In this document: positions 7,404-16,429 of the stretch, one piece after another | Layout: every line of letters begins with the position of its first letter | Position numbering within the stretch: position 1 is the stretch's first letter | Source of the DNA: Acetatifactor sp. | Lineage (GTDB): Bacteria > Bacillota > Clostridia > Lachnospirales > Lachnospiraceae | Assembly: GCA_016290775.1 (NCBI GenBank) | Contig: JAEEVF010000009.1 | Coordinates: forward strand, 62,001-126,000 | Direction of reading: 5' to 3' | Length of the DNA stretch: 64,000 nucleotides | The notes under the pieces: generated by a model | Told to the model about the DNA's origin: nothing | The model's database searches: none | The model's input: only the letters and a program-made list of their open reading frames with translations | Translations under genes and position numbers: made by a program

Positions 7404-9281
7404 ATGGAAAAGAAAAAGAGTAGGGAAATCGGGCGGACGCGGGCAGTCAAGAACAATCTGTTCGCCTGCAAGTTGCTAGGGATCATCTGTCCTTCCTTGG
7501 TGGTACACAAGGGCGTCAGCAGGTTTCTCGGGTATTTTGAATGGCTGTTCTACAGCGCGTTCTTTATGCGCTACGTGATCAATTCCTTAGAGACGGGGGA
7601 GAGCTTTGGAAGGATCATGATCTTCATTGTCATTGTTGCGATCGTCTTTTGCAGCATGTCTTTATATGACAATATCCTAAACGGAAAAGTATATCCCATC
7701 GCACAGGCGAAAGTGAACAAGGGCCTGTATCTGGGGCTGTTTCGAAAGGCCAGGAACGTGGAACTGGAGTGCTTCGAAAACAGTGATTTTTACGACAAGT
7801 ACACATTGGCCATGGAAAACGCGGACACGCGTCTGATCCAGACCGTGGAAGTGGTGTTCGGCGTGATCTTTGGCGGCATCGCCAGTGTTTGCGCTTTCGC
7901 GTTCATGTTCCAGGTGGACAAGATCTCAGTGCTGTTCATCTTGTTCCCCATCATCGGAAACTTTGTTTTTAACAGATGGAACAGCAAGCTGGATTATGCA
8001 AGGAACAAGGACATGGCGCCGCACAATCGCCGGATTGCATATATCAACCGTGTGATGTATCTTCCCGAATATGCAAAAGAAATGCGCCTGACGGACGTGT
8101 TCACCTTGATGAAGCAACAGTATCGGGAATCCATTCAGGGACTGGCGGACGTGACGAAGAAATATACCAAAAGAGCCATGATCAACCACTGGCTTTACGT
8201 CATGTTCACTTTCACCTTTATCTTTGAAGGACTTTTGATCTACGGCGCATACAGGACTTTGGTGAGCGACTCCATGACGCTGGCGCAGCTAGCCGTCATC
8301 ACGAGCATGATGGTGTCCACCACTTGGATCCTCATTGGCTTTACCGAATCTCTGACGAGCCTTTTCAAGAATGGCCTTTTCATGGAGTATCTGAGAACCT
8401 TTTTTGAATACAAGGAGAAGATCCCTGAGGATTGGGACGGATTGGATCCCGGCACGGAGATCAAGTCGGTGGAATTCCGCGACGTGTCCTTTTCCTACAA
8501 GGACAAGGAGGTGCTGTCCCACCTGAACATGGAATTCCGCGGCGGCAAAACCTACGCACTGGTGGGACATAACGGCGCCGGCAAGACGACGCTGATCAAG
8601 CTCCTTCTTCGGTTCTATGATCCCACTTCCGGAGAGATCCTGTTGAACGGAAGGAACATTCGTGAGTACAACCTTCGAAAGTACAGAAACCTTTTTGCGA
8701 CGGCATTTCAGGACCACAGAATGTTCTCCATGTCCGTTTTGGACAATGTCGTGATGGGCGAGAACGTGCCGGAGGAAGAAAAGGAAGCAAAGGTTTGCGA
8801 GGCACTGAAGCTTTCGGGGGCATATGATAAAGTCATGAGTCTTCCGAAGGGCATCCAGACGACGCTCACGCATGAATTTGACGATGAGGGCGCAGTGCTC
8901 TCAGGCGGTGAATTTCAGAAGATCGTCGTGGCCAGAGCCTTCGTGAAGGAGTGTCCGTTCAAGATCTTTGACGAACCGAGCAGCGCGCTTGACCCGATCG
9001 CGGAGGCAACGCTGTTCGACAACATTTACGAGTCCTGCAAACAAAACACGTTGGTGTTCATATCGCACAGACTATCCTCCGTGCAGAATGCGGATTGGGT
9101 GTACCTTCTTTCCGACGGCACGGTGAAGGAAGCCGGGACGCACAAGATGCTTATGGAGCTGGGCGGGATCTATGCGGACATGTACACCAAGCAGGCGAAG
9201 AACTATCTTGCGATCTCGGAAGCGGAGACAAGTAAAAAGGTGACGCCTCGCGCCTTGGCAAAGGGAGGTGCACAGGCATGA
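7404..9281 (+). CDS. ABC exporter half-transporter, subunit 1 of a heterodimer (membrane + ATPase domains)
   Basis: The protein has 625 residues: about 330 of transmembrane domain, then an ATPase with Walker A GHNGAGKTT (near 387), signature LSGGE (near 499), Walker B ending FDEPSSALDP (near 523) and the H-loop SHRLSS (near 553). It overlaps the next gene by 4 bp (ATGA), so the two are probably translated together as a heterodimer. AGGTGG before the ATG at 7404 makes that start better than the ATG at 7392, which sits against the terminator U-tract. Expression probably depends on the upstream attenuator, which suggests export of a ribosome-acting compound. The substrate is unknown; peptide export is an alternative. 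Confidence 0.85.
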   Translation: MEKKKSREIGRTRAVKNNLFACKLLGIICPSLVVHKGVSRFLGYFEWLFYSAFFMRYVINSLETGESFGRIMIFIVIVAIVFCSMSLYDNILNGKVYPIAQAKVNKGLYLGLFRKARNVELECFENSDFYDKYTLAMENADTRLIQTVEVVFGVIFGGIASVCAFAFMFQVDKISVLFILFPIIGNFVFNRWNSKLDYARNKDMAPHNRRIAYINRVMYLPEYAKEMRLTDVFTLMKQQYRESIQGLADVTKKYTKRAMINHWLYVMFTFTFIFEGLLIYGAYRTLVSDSMTLAQLAVITSMMVSTTWILIGFTESLTSLFKNGLFMEYLRTFFEYKEKIPEDWDGLDPGTEIKSVEFRDVSFSYKDKEVLSHLNMEFRGGKTYALVGHNGAGKTTLIKLLLRFYDPTSGEILLNGRNIREYNLRKYRNLFATAFQDHRMFSMSVLDNVVMGENVPEEEKEAKVCEALKLSGAYDKVMSLPKGIQTTLTHEFDDEGAVLSGGEFQKIVVARAFVKECPFKIFDEPSSALDPIAEATLFDNIYESCKQNTLVFISHRLSSVQNADWVYLLSDGTVKEAGTHKMLMELGGIYADMYTKQAKNYLAISEAETSKKVTPRALAKGGAQA

Positions 9282-11116
9282 AAAGAGTATGGGAAAATCA
9301 ACTGTTTCTCTGGAAGCTTTGCTTTAAGACCTGCCCCGGCTATATGATCTACTTCTTGTATGACGGTTTCCGTTATCAAGGGATCATCTTTTTGGAGCAC
9401 GTGCTCGGAATCCGTTACGTTCTGCACTGCGCGGAATATCACGAGCCCTTCTGGAAAGCGTTTTTGTTTATCGGCGTGATCCTGGTGATCAACATGATCC
9501 AGATCGTGCCGGACGGTTACTTCATTCACGGCTGGAGCTTTCGGAGCAAGCCAAAGCTCTACAAGGCCCTGAAGGAAAAGATGTATGAAAAGGCCGCAGA
9601 AATCGACCTGTCCTGCTATGACGATCCGAAGTATTACAACGACTTCGTGCTGGCGGTTGCAGAGGCGGAAAGCTCCATCGACAGATTCCTTTCGATGTGC
9701 AATATGATCATGCAGGGCCTTACGATCGTGTTCACGACAGGTGTATTCTACCTGTTGACGGATGCGGCGGGCATCCTGTTCGTGGCGGCGTCCTTCGTGC
9801 TTCGATTCCTTGTGTCGAGGATCCTGAACAAGCTTAATTACGCGGTGCGCGTGAAGGTCAATCCCTTGGAGAGAAAACGCAACTACGTAAGCCGCGTGTT
9901 CTACTTAAATGACTATGCGAAGGAGCTTCGCTTGCATCCGCAGGTGGGCGACGCGTTGGAGCAGGAGTTTGTGGAAGCAAACGACGCGATCATCGAGGAG
10001 CAAAAGAAAGTTGGAATGAAAAGATCGCTCCTTGGCTTTACGAATGCATATCTTGTCGGCGACTTCATCATGGACGGCCTGTACATTACTTATCTGGTGT
10101 TCCAGGCAGCAGTGCTGCACACGATCGATTACAGTAACGCAGTCGTGTTGTTCAACCGTACGGGAAGCCTTAGACGCGGCATGGCAAACCTTGCGGACAT
10201 CTTCCCGCAGGCACAGGCAAACAGCCTTTACGTAGACAAGATCCGGGCATTCCTGGACTATGAGCCGAAGATCAAGCGCATGGAGGGCGAACAGGTTCCG
10301 GAAGGTAATGCAGAGCTTGTCCTGGAGCACATGGCCTTCCGCTATCAGGAGGATCTGGAGGACACCTTAAAGGACATCACCCTGAAGGTGCAGCCTGGCG
10401 AAAAGATCGCCATCGTGGGATATAACGGCGCCGGCAAGACGACGCTGATCAAGCTTCTCATGAGACTCTATGATCCGACTGGAGGAGCGGTTCTCTATCA
10501 CGGAATGAACATCAAGGAGTTTCAGCCTTATGATTACAGACATCGCTTTGGCGTTGTCTTCCAGGATTACCAGATGTACGGCGCGAGCCTTGGCGAGAAC
10601 GTCGTGATGAAATGGCAGGGAGAGAAGGACGATGCGGCGCAGGGCCAGGGGGCTGAGAACTTGATGCCAGAGGCGGAGACGGAAAAGCACATTGTCTCAG
10701 CGTTGGAGCGGGCCGGCTTTGGAGCAAGATTAAAGTCGTTGCCGAAGGGCTTGGAAACGCCTGTCACGACGGAGTTTGACAAAGAAGGCGTGAACTTCTC
10801 CGGTGGCGAAAGTCAGAAGATTGCGATCTCGAGAGCGTTTTACAAGGACGCGGACATCCTGATCATGGATGAGCCCAGCAGCGCACTCGACCCGATCGCA
10901 GAATATGAATTGAACAAGGCGATGGAATCTGCCGCAAAGGGCAAGACAGTGTTCTACATTTCGCACAGACTTTCCACGACGCGCGACGCCGACAGGATCA
11001 TCCTTTTGGAGGACGGTCGCATCGCGGAGGAAGGCACCCACGAAAGCCTTCTTGCAAAGAATGGAAGATACGCCGAAATGTGGCGCGTGCAGGCCGGCAG
11101 ATATCAAGTATCATAA
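9278..11116 (+). CDS. ABC exporter half-transporter, subunit 2 of a heterodimer
   Basis: The protein has 612 residues with the same layout as its partner: membrane domain, Walker A GYNGAGKTT (near 381), signature FSGGES (near 507), Walker B MDEPSSALDP (near 531) and SHRLST (near 562). The insert between the Q-loop and the signature contains a low-complexity stretch (DDAAQGQGAENLMPEAE) absent from subunit 1. It starts inside the last codons of subunit 1. Its stop is followed within 2 bp by a repeat element at 11118. Both subunits carry the catalytic Glu after Walker B, so neither ATP site is obviously dead. Confidence 0.85.
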   Translation: MKRVWENQLFLWKLCFKTCPGYMIYFLYDGFRYQGIIFLEHVLGIRYVLHCAEYHEPFWKAFLFIGVILVINMIQIVPDGYFIHGWSFRSKPKLYKALKEKMYEKAAEIDLSCYDDPKYYNDFVLAVAEAESSIDRFLSMCNMIMQGLTIVFTTGVFYLLTDAAGILFVAASFVLRFLVSRILNKLNYAVRVKVNPLERKRNYVSRVFYLNDYAKELRLHPQVGDALEQEFVEANDAIIEEQKKVGMKRSLLGFTNAYLVGDFIMDGLYITYLVFQAAVLHTIDYSNAVVLFNRTGSLRRGMANLADIFPQAQANSLYVDKIRAFLDYEPKIKRMEGEQVPEGNAELVLEHMAFRYQEDLEDTLKDITLKVQPGEKIAIVGYNGAGKTTLIKLLMRLYDPTGGAVLYHGMNIKEFQPYDYRHRFGVVFQDYQMYGASLGENVVMKWQGEKDDAAQGQGAENLMPEAETEKHIVSALERAGFGARLKSLPKGLETPVTTEFDKEGVNFSGGESQKIAISRAFYKDADILIMDEPSSALDPIAEYELNKAMESAAKGKTVFYISHRLSTTRDADRIILLEDGRIAEEGTHESLLAKNGRYAEMWRVQAGRYQVS

Positions 11117-11117
11117 T

Positions 11118-11254
11118 GTGTCAAAGGGGACGGTTCTTTTTGACACATGACAGGAAAACGTGTCAAAAAGAACACGTCCAGGGCTTGGAATGCGCAGCAT
11201 TCCATGATCCCGAAGCGAAGCGAGGGACGTGACGAAGGTCGCGCCCAATGACAC
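11118..11254. repeat. REP unit (29 bp) plus 95-bp composite element, GTGTCA stem class
   Basis: A 29-bp unit (11118-11146) with stem GTGTCA/TGACAC and core GGGGACGGTTCTTTT, then a 95-bp element (11160-11254) that begins GTGTCAAAAAGAACACGTCC and ends TGACAC. The 95-bp part has an internal hairpin GGAATGC/GCATTCC and a GAAG-loop hairpin CGTGAC/GTCGCG. Both terminal stems changed together from the commoner GTGCCA/TGGCAC. It lies between the exporter operon and a GNAT gene. Confidence 0.9.
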
Positions 11255-11273
11255 GTGGAGGGAGGAATTAGGT

Positions 11274-11825
11274 ATGGTTAGAGAGGATAAATGGTTTACG
11301 TTAAAGGATGGGAGGAAGGCATTGCTTCGCAACCCATTGGATGAAGACATAGAGGGTGTTCTGGAGTATTTAAGAGTATCGGCCGCTGAAACGGATTTTA
11401 TTCTGCGTTATCCAGAAGAGTGTGAGAAATATACTTATGAGGGTGAGAAAAAGCTTTTTGACGAGTGGAAGGAATCAGACTGTGATTTCACTTTGGTATG
11501 TCTGGTAGACGGCAAGGTTGCCGGAAATTGCCAGCTGCGGATGAACAATCGCATGAAGACAAGGCACAGGGCGTCCATCGGCATCGCACTCATGAAAGAG
11601 TATTGGAATCTGGGGATCGGGACGCAGATGTTTGAGGAGATGATCAAGGTCGCGAAAACCAAGCCTGAGATAACGCAGCTCGAGCTGGAATTTATCGAAG
11701 GAAACAGCCGCGCAAGAGCTCTTTACGAGAAGATGGGTTTTCGGATCATCGCCACACATCCCAACTTCATTAAGTTAAAAAATGGGAAGCTTTTGAACGA
11801 ATATTTGATGGTGAAGGAGTTGTAG
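11274..11825 (+). CDS. GNAT-family N-acetyltransferase (RimJ/RimL-like)
   Basis: The protein has 183 residues. The GNAT core runs from a central strand (DFTLVCLVDGKVAGNCQL) into the acetyl-CoA binding region (HRASIGIALMKEYWNLGIGTQMF, a variant of Q/RxxGxG/A). It ends in the C-terminal NSRARALYEKMGF motif. The start at 11274 follows GGAGGGAGGA; the longer frame from 11229 begins inside the repeat and is not credible. The stop is 2 bp before the next GNAT gene, so the two are probably cotranscribed. The acceptor substrate is unknown. Confidence 0.85.
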   Translation: MVREDKWFTLKDGRKALLRNPLDEDIEGVLEYLRVSAAETDFILRYPEECEKYTYEGEKKLFDEWKESDCDFTLVCLVDGKVAGNCQLRMNNRMKTRHRASIGIALMKEYWNLGIGTQMFEEMIKVAKTKPEITQLELEFIEGNSRARALYEKMGFRIIATHPNFIKLKNGKLLNEYLMVKEL

Positions 11826-11827
11826 AT

Positions 11828-12331
11828 ATGTTATACTTGAAAGAGGCGAACATGGAGGATGCGCAGGAAGAATATGCGATGATCTCACAGATGCCCGCAG
11901 ACGAAAACGGCATGACAAATCCAGCTGCAGGGATAAGCTTTGAAGAGTTTCGAGAGAATGTACTCCCAAGGATCATTAAGCATACTAAAGGGGAAGACCT
12001 ACCAGATGGTTGGGTTCCCGAAACGCAGTATTTTCTTTGGGATGACGATCGGATTGTCGGTTTGTTTCGCCTTAGGCATTACCTGAATGATTTCCTCAGG
12101 CAGTATCATGGGCATATTGGATATGCCATCAAAAAGGGGGAACGAGGCAAGGGCTACGGCACGAAGGGCCTGGCGCTTTTGCTGAAAGAGGGCAAGGATA
12201 TCATCAGGGAAGAGGAGTTTTATCTTTCCGTTCACAAGGACAATCCGGCATCCCTGATGGTTCAAAAGAAGAATGGTGCCAGAATTGTTCGTGAAGATGA
12301 AATAAATTATTACACGAGGATCAGCAAATAG
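11828..12331 (+). CDS. GNAT-family N-acetyltransferase
   Basis: The protein has 167 residues. GNAT features are an F-L-W-DDDRIVGLFRL strand, HIGYAIKKGERGKGYGTKGL as acetyl-CoA loop (RGKGYG) and an NPASLMVQKKNGA motif near the end. Its ribosome site AAGGAG lies in the last codons of the upstream GNAT gene, 2 bp away, so they are likely translationally coupled. The protein is only distantly similar to its neighbour, so this is not a simple tandem duplication. The acceptor is unknown. Confidence 0.85.
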   Translation: MLYLKEANMEDAQEEYAMISQMPADENGMTNPAAGISFEEFRENVLPRIIKHTKGEDLPDGWVPETQYFLWDDDRIVGLFRLRHYLNDFLRQYHGHIGYAIKKGERGKGYGTKGLALLLKEGKDIIREEEFYLSVHKDNPASLMVQKKNGARIVREDEINYYTRISK

Positions 12332-12361
12332 GGTGGACAACGAAAGCGAGAAGGAAAGACT

Positions 12362-13102
12362 ATGAAACTATATTTGACGAGCGCCATTGGCGGGGATGTC
12401 AAGGAAGATGGAATACGTAAGCCTGCGCCCTTGCTTCCGTTTAACGGATTTACTTATTTTTTGCAGCAGGATTGGGTGGAGAATGCAAAGATTTTGATCA
12501 TTTCAGCCTCGCCTTCGGATTATGAAAGAAATGATTCGATCCTTCGGTGCCTGCGGGAAGCGTTTCCCATGAGTGGACTTAGCATTTCTTCCATGGAGAT
12601 CTGCGATGACAGAAATGAAGCGATTGTGGATCATATCGGAGAGATGGATGTCGTGCTGCTTTCTGGCGGACACGTGCCGACGCAGAATGCATTCTTTCAG
12701 AAGATTGGCTTAAAAGAAAAGTTAGCGGGCTTCCAAGGCATTGTGATCGCGTACAGCGCGGGTTCCATGAATTGCGCGGAGCTCGTATATGCCAGCCCTG
12801 AAGCAGATGGGGAGGCACTGGATCCGAATTATAAGCGTTGGATCCCTGGATTGGGACTGACAAATGTCAACATTTTTCCGCATTTTGAGGCTCTCAGGGA
12901 GGATTGGCTAGATGGAATGCGCGTAGTGGAGGACATTGTCTTCCAGGATAGTAATACGCATGAGATCATCGCCATGAACAACGGAACCTTTATTATGGTC
13001 GATGAAAATGGTAAGCATACTTTATTTGGCGAAGCTTATCGCATTAAGGACGGAAAGATGGAAATGATCTGCCGGGGCGGGGAGTCGATCGTCTTAAATT
13101 AA
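12362..13102 (+). CDS. Peptidase E-like (S51) serine peptidase / class I GATase-like fold
   Basis: The protein has 246 residues. It has the S51 pattern: LLSGGHVPTQN for substrate binding, the nucleophile elbow AYSAGSMN with the catalytic Ser, and a following NIFPHF motif. Family members (dipeptidase E, cyanophycinase) cut Asp-containing dipeptides or related isopeptides. This form, close to type 1 glutamine-amidotransferase-like proteins of clostridia, has no assigned substrate. No signal peptide, so cytoplasmic. The gene follows the GNAT pair by 30 bp and probably belongs to the same transcript. Confidence 0.8.
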   Translation: MKLYLTSAIGGDVKEDGIRKPAPLLPFNGFTYFLQQDWVENAKILIISASPSDYERNDSILRCLREAFPMSGLSISSMEICDDRNEAIVDHIGEMDVVLLSGGHVPTQNAFFQKIGLKEKLAGFQGIVIAYSAGSMNCAELVYASPEADGEALDPNYKRWIPGLGLTNVNIFPHFEALREDWLDGMRVVEDIVFQDSNTHEIIAMNNGTFIMVDENGKHTLFGEAYRIKDGKMEMICRGGESIVLN

Positions 13103-13138
13103 GTATTTGTCAAATGGATGTCTGGGGGTAGGAAGAAC

Positions 13139-13582
13139 ATGATGGAAGCATTGGAAGTGATGCGCGCGCAGGAGGAATGGCAGCGTGCGGGAGCATATTC
13201 CGTAAGGATTCAGGGCATGAACCGCCAGCATCACATTTCCCTGCGGGATGAGTTTGACGAGCATGACGGGGAAGGGACAAAGTATATCATTCTTCTCGAC
13301 CAGGGTTATCCCATTGCGACCTGCAGATTTTATGAAATCGCTGAAAACGCCGTAACGATCGGAAGGGTCGTGGTTTTGCCGGAATATCGCGAGCATCATC
13401 TGGGGGAAAGGGTGATCCGAGAGGCCGAAGGCTGGATCGCGGAACTGGGTTACAAGGAAATACAAGTTGACAGCCGCGTGGTAGCCGTCGGGTTTTATGA
13501 AAAGCTTGGCTATGAAAGAGTCAGCGATGAAGTGTACATGAGCGGCGTTTTTGAATGCACGAAGATGATAAAACAACTATAA
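13139..13582 (+). CDS. GNAT-family N-acetyltransferase
   Basis: The protein is 147 residues, a compact GNAT fold: GTKYIILLDQGYPIATCRF strand, then IGRVVVLPEYREHHLGERVIREA (acetyl-CoA loop, with HHLGER in place of RGxGxG), then VAVGFYEKLGYE. The start at 13139 follows GGTAGGAAG; the ATG at 13118 has no ribosome site. It resembles the ElaA/YjcF-type small acetyltransferases. The acceptor is unknown. Confidence 0.8.
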   Translation: MMEALEVMRAQEEWQRAGAYSVRIQGMNRQHHISLRDEFDEHDGEGTKYIILLDQGYPIATCRFYEIAENAVTIGRVVVLPEYREHHLGERVIREAEGWIAELGYKEIQVDSRVVAVGFYEKLGYERVSDEVYMSGVFECTKMIKQL

Positions 13583-13602
13583 CACGAAGGGAAGGGTATG
13601 GC

Positions 13603-14487
13603 ATGGCTATTACGTATTTTTGCAGTGAGGAGATTGCAGAAAAGAGTTGGATGATCAAGAACGTTGGGGGTTCGACGCCGGCGATCTGCTATCTTGTGGA
13701 GGGGCAGGATTACGCGCTTCTCATCGATTCCATTATTGGCATCGGAAATCTGAAGGCATACTGCGAAACGCTGACGGATAAGCCGATCAAGGTTGTCAAC
13801 ACGCATGCACATTCGGATCATATCGGCGGCAATTTCCATTTTGATTATTGTTTTTTGCATCCGCTCGACATTGGCTTTTTCCAAGAGGGTGTCGGGATCA
13901 CTAAGGAGAGGGTTTTTGAGTTCGCGCAGCAAGTGGCGCCAGAAGAGTTACGTGACAAAATGGTTCTGGATGACAACTTTGCTGATTGGAATCCGATGAA
14001 GATCTTTCCCGTGAACGACGGCGACATGTTTGATCTTGGAGACCGTCAGATCGAGGTGGTTTACGTTGGCGGTCACACGGCAGGTTCCATCGTTTTGATC
14101 GATCACAAGACGCGCCTTGCATATTGCGGCGACGCCTGCAACAGCAACACTTTACTGGAGTTCGAGAATTCCCTTCCGATCGTGTCTTACCTGAAGAATC
14201 TCTTGCACCTTAAGGAGCATCAAGGCGAGTTCGACATGATGTACTGCGGACATGAGTTCTTTGGCCCTGAAGTTTTGGACGAGGCGATTGAGACTGTAGC
14301 GAAGGTCGTTGCGGGCACGGACGACAAGTACGAAAAAGCCGGTATGATGGGGACGCCAGTATTATATGCCGCCGCGAAAGTCGACGGCGGTTATGCGAGA
14401 GTCGACGGCAAGCGCTTTAACATGAGCTACCTGCCGGAGAAGGTCTACGGCCCCGAAAAGACAAAGCAAGTGATCAAGTTACAGTAA
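13603..14487 (+). CDS. Metallo-beta-lactamase-fold hydrolase
   Basis: The protein has 294 residues. The metal-binding signature HAHSDHIGG is near residue 66, with later ligands in VGGHTAGS, CGDAC and YCGHEF, as in MBL-fold hydrolases of the glyoxalase II/teichoic-acid-phosphocholine-esterase type. No signal peptide. The start at 13603 is chosen because GAAGGGAAGGG (13586-13596) precedes it. The substrate cannot be assigned. It is followed directly by two tandem repeat units. Confidence 0.8.
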   Translation: MAITYFCSEEIAEKSWMIKNVGGSTPAICYLVEGQDYALLIDSIIGIGNLKAYCETLTDKPIKVVNTHAHSDHIGGNFHFDYCFLHPLDIGFFQEGVGITKERVFEFAQQVAPEELRDKMVLDDNFADWNPMKIFPVNDGDMFDLGDRQIEVVYVGGHTAGSIVLIDHKTRLAYCGDACNSNTLLEFENSLPIVSYLKNLLHLKEHQGEFDMMYCGHEFFGPEVLDEAIETVAKVVAGTDDKYEKAGMMGTPVLYAAAKVDGGYARVDGKRFNMSYLPEKVYGPEKTKQVIKLQ

Positions 14488-14490
14488 AAC

Positions 14491-14556
14491 GTGCCAAAAA
14501 GAACCGTCCCCATTGGCACAGTAAAACGTGCCAAAAAGAACCGTCCCCATTGGCAC
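14491..14556. repeat. Two direct tandem 29-bp REP units (37-bp period)
   Basis: Copies at 14491-14519 and 14528-14556 are identical, with stem GTGCCA/TGGCAC and centre AAAGAACCGTCCCCAT. The 8 bp between them (AGTAAAAC) also repeats upstream of the first copy, so a 37-bp unit has been duplicated in tandem. Confidence 0.9.
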
Positions 14557-14593
14557 AGGGATGATGGGCGGACAGTAAAGGGAGGATATACAA

Positions 14594-14986
14594 ATGACCA
14601 TTCAGGAAAGAGCGGAAAAGGCAGTTGAACTGAAAAACAGCGGAGCTTGCAATTGTTCGCAGGCGGTAACGGCAGTACTTACGGATCAGACCACCCTTTC
14701 ACCGGCGCAGCTCAAGCAGATCTCTGCAGGCTTTTGCGCGGGTATGGGAAACCTGGAGGCAACCTGTGGAGCGCTGATCGGCGCAGGCATGATCGCAGGT
14801 CTCAAGACGGAAGGGAACGGTACGCTCCGTCAGACCAAGAAGATTTTGGAAAGCTTCAAGGAACGCTGCGGCGCAACGAGATGCAAGGACCTTAAGGCCA
14901 TTGTGGACGGCAAGGTGTTCTGCCCTTGCGAGGACTGCGTTCGTAATGCGGTGTTAAGCTACGGCGAGGTCATGGACCTGAAATAA
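14594..14986 (+). CDS. C_GCAxxG_C_C family redox-active protein
   Basis: The protein has 130 residues and a Cys spacing typical of the C_GCAxxG_C_C family: CNCSQAV near residue 20, then CAGMGNLEATCGALIGAG, RCGATRC, CPCEDCV. Family members are small proteins thought to handle electrons or metal in anaerobes, often near oxidoreductases; the exact role is unknown. The ribosome site GGGAGG lies before the ATG. It is bounded by REP units on both sides (14491-14556 and 14991-15023), so it forms a one-gene module. Confidence 0.8.
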   Translation: MTIQERAEKAVELKNSGACNCSQAVTAVLTDQTTLSPAQLKQISAGFCAGMGNLEATCGALIGAGMIAGLKTEGNGTLRQTKKILESFKERCGATRCKDLKAIVDGKVFCPCEDCVRNAVLSYGEVMDLK

Positions 14987-14990
14987 GTCG

Positions 14991-15023
14991 ATGAGTCAGT
15001 GGGGACGGTTCTTTTTGACTCAT
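14991..15023. repeat. REP unit of the GAGTCA stem class
   Basis: ATGAGTCA (14991-14998) pairs with TGACTCAT (15016-15023) around the same GGGGACGGTTCTTT core. Both sides of the stem differ from the majority GTGCCA/TGGCAC yet still pair, giving an 8-bp stem. Confidence 0.85.
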
Positions 15024-15042
15024 TGGCAGATGGAGGTAGCGT

Positions 15043-16416
15043 ATGAGCAGCAGGCAGGAGATTGTCAGCGGATTTTACGATGAAAATGAAGAGGACGACA
15101 GGCTGACAAGGAGTCGTCACGGGCAGCTGGAATACTTTACGACAATGCAATACGTGCATCGCTTTGCGAGTAAGGACTCCAAGGTTCTGGAGGTCGGTGC
15201 GGGCACGGGAAGATATTCCGTCGCACTTGCCAAAGAGGGCATGGACGTGACGGCGGTGGAGCTTGTTGAGTCGAACTATGAAAAGCTTTGTCGGAACGGG
15301 AAGGACGTTCCGAACATGAAGGCGCTTCAAGGCGACGCGACGGACCTTTCGCGTTTTGACGACAACTCCTTCGACGTGACGCTGGTCTTTGGACCCATGT
15401 ATCATCTATATGACCCGGCGGACGTTCATAAGGCCATCGATGAGGCAATCCGAGTGACCAAGCCGGGAGGCGCGATCCTCTTTGCATTCATTTCGGTTTT
15501 TGCGATCATGTACGCCAACTATTTCCAGGGCAACTGGGCAGCAGGCGAGGAAGAAAACTTCACGAAGGACTACCAGATCCGCCATTTCAAGGAGCAGCTT
15601 TTTACGGGATATGACATCGTCGAGTTCGAGCAGCTTTTTGAAAAAAAGCCGGTGAAATGGATCACGACGGCAGGAGTGGACGGCCTTTTGGAGCCTTTGG
15701 AGCACCGCGAGGACTTTAGCATTAATGACGAGGATTTCGAGGCCTTAGAAAAATGGAATCTGGCCTTTGCGGAAAAGCGAGAGCTTCTTGGCATGACGAA
15801 TCATCTGTTGTATATCTGCCAAAAGAATAAGACCTATCCTGACAGGGATGAGGCGGAGAGATTGGTGAAAGAGGCGGAAGGATTGAATCCCGGACCCTGG
15901 GGCGATCACTGCAGAACGGCTGCGCACTGCGCGGAGAGAATCGCCTTCTATTCCGGCATGGATCCTGAGAAAGCCTATGTGCTGGGGCTGTTGCACGACA
16001 TTGGCAGACGGTTTGGGAAAAGACATCTGGGACACGTGTCGGATGGATATTCTTACATGATGTCTTTGGGATATACCGACGCCGCGAGAATCTGCCTGAC
16101 GCATTCCTTTAACCAAAAGAAAATTGAGGCGTATGTTGGCAATTTCGATACGTCGGAGGAAGAGACTGAGCTGATCCGAACGAAGCTGCAGGAAACAGTG
16201 CTTGACGATTATGACAAGCTGATCCAGCTGTGTGATGCCATTTCCGGGGCGGAAGGCGTCATGGACATTATCGAAAGGATGAGCGACGTGAAGCGCCGCT
16301 ATGGGGATTACGACCCTGAGAAGTGGAATGCGAACCTGGCGCTCAAGGATTATTTTGAGCAAAGGATGGGGAAGGACCTCTACGAAGCAGTGGACAAGGA
16401 ACACTTTAGACCTTAA
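15043..16416 (+). CDS. SAM-dependent methyltransferase fused to an HD-domain hydrolase
   Basis: The protein has 457 residues. N-terminal half: class I methyltransferase with motif I VLEVGAGTGRYS near residue 48, an acidic second strand (VTAVELVE), and a motif IV region (SFDVTLVFGPMYHL). C-terminal part (about 270-430): HD hydrolase with AHCAERI, LLHDIGR near 317 and a later QLCDAIS Asp, matching the H...HD...D metal set. HD proteins of this type act on phosphorylated small molecules or nucleotides. The link between the two activities is unknown. The frame is continuous with no sign of a sequencing join. GGAGG lies before the ATG. Confidence 0.8.
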   Translation: MSSRQEIVSGFYDENEEDDRLTRSRHGQLEYFTTMQYVHRFASKDSKVLEVGAGTGRYSVALAKEGMDVTAVELVESNYEKLCRNGKDVPNMKALQGDATDLSRFDDNSFDVTLVFGPMYHLYDPADVHKAIDEAIRVTKPGGAILFAFISVFAIMYANYFQGNWAAGEEENFTKDYQIRHFKEQLFTGYDIVEFEQLFEKKPVKWITTAGVDGLLEPLEHREDFSINDEDFEALEKWNLAFAEKRELLGMTNHLLYICQKNKTYPDRDEAERLVKEAEGLNPGPWGDHCRTAAHCAERIAFYSGMDPEKAYVLGLLHDIGRRFGKRHLGHVSDGYSYMMSLGYTDAARICLTHSFNQKKIEAYVGNFDTSEEETELIRTKLQETVLDDYDKLIQLCDAISGAEGVMDIIERMSDVKRRYGDYDPEKWNANLALKDYFEQRMGKDLYEAVDKEHFRP

Positions 16417-16429
16417 GGAGGAGAGAAAA

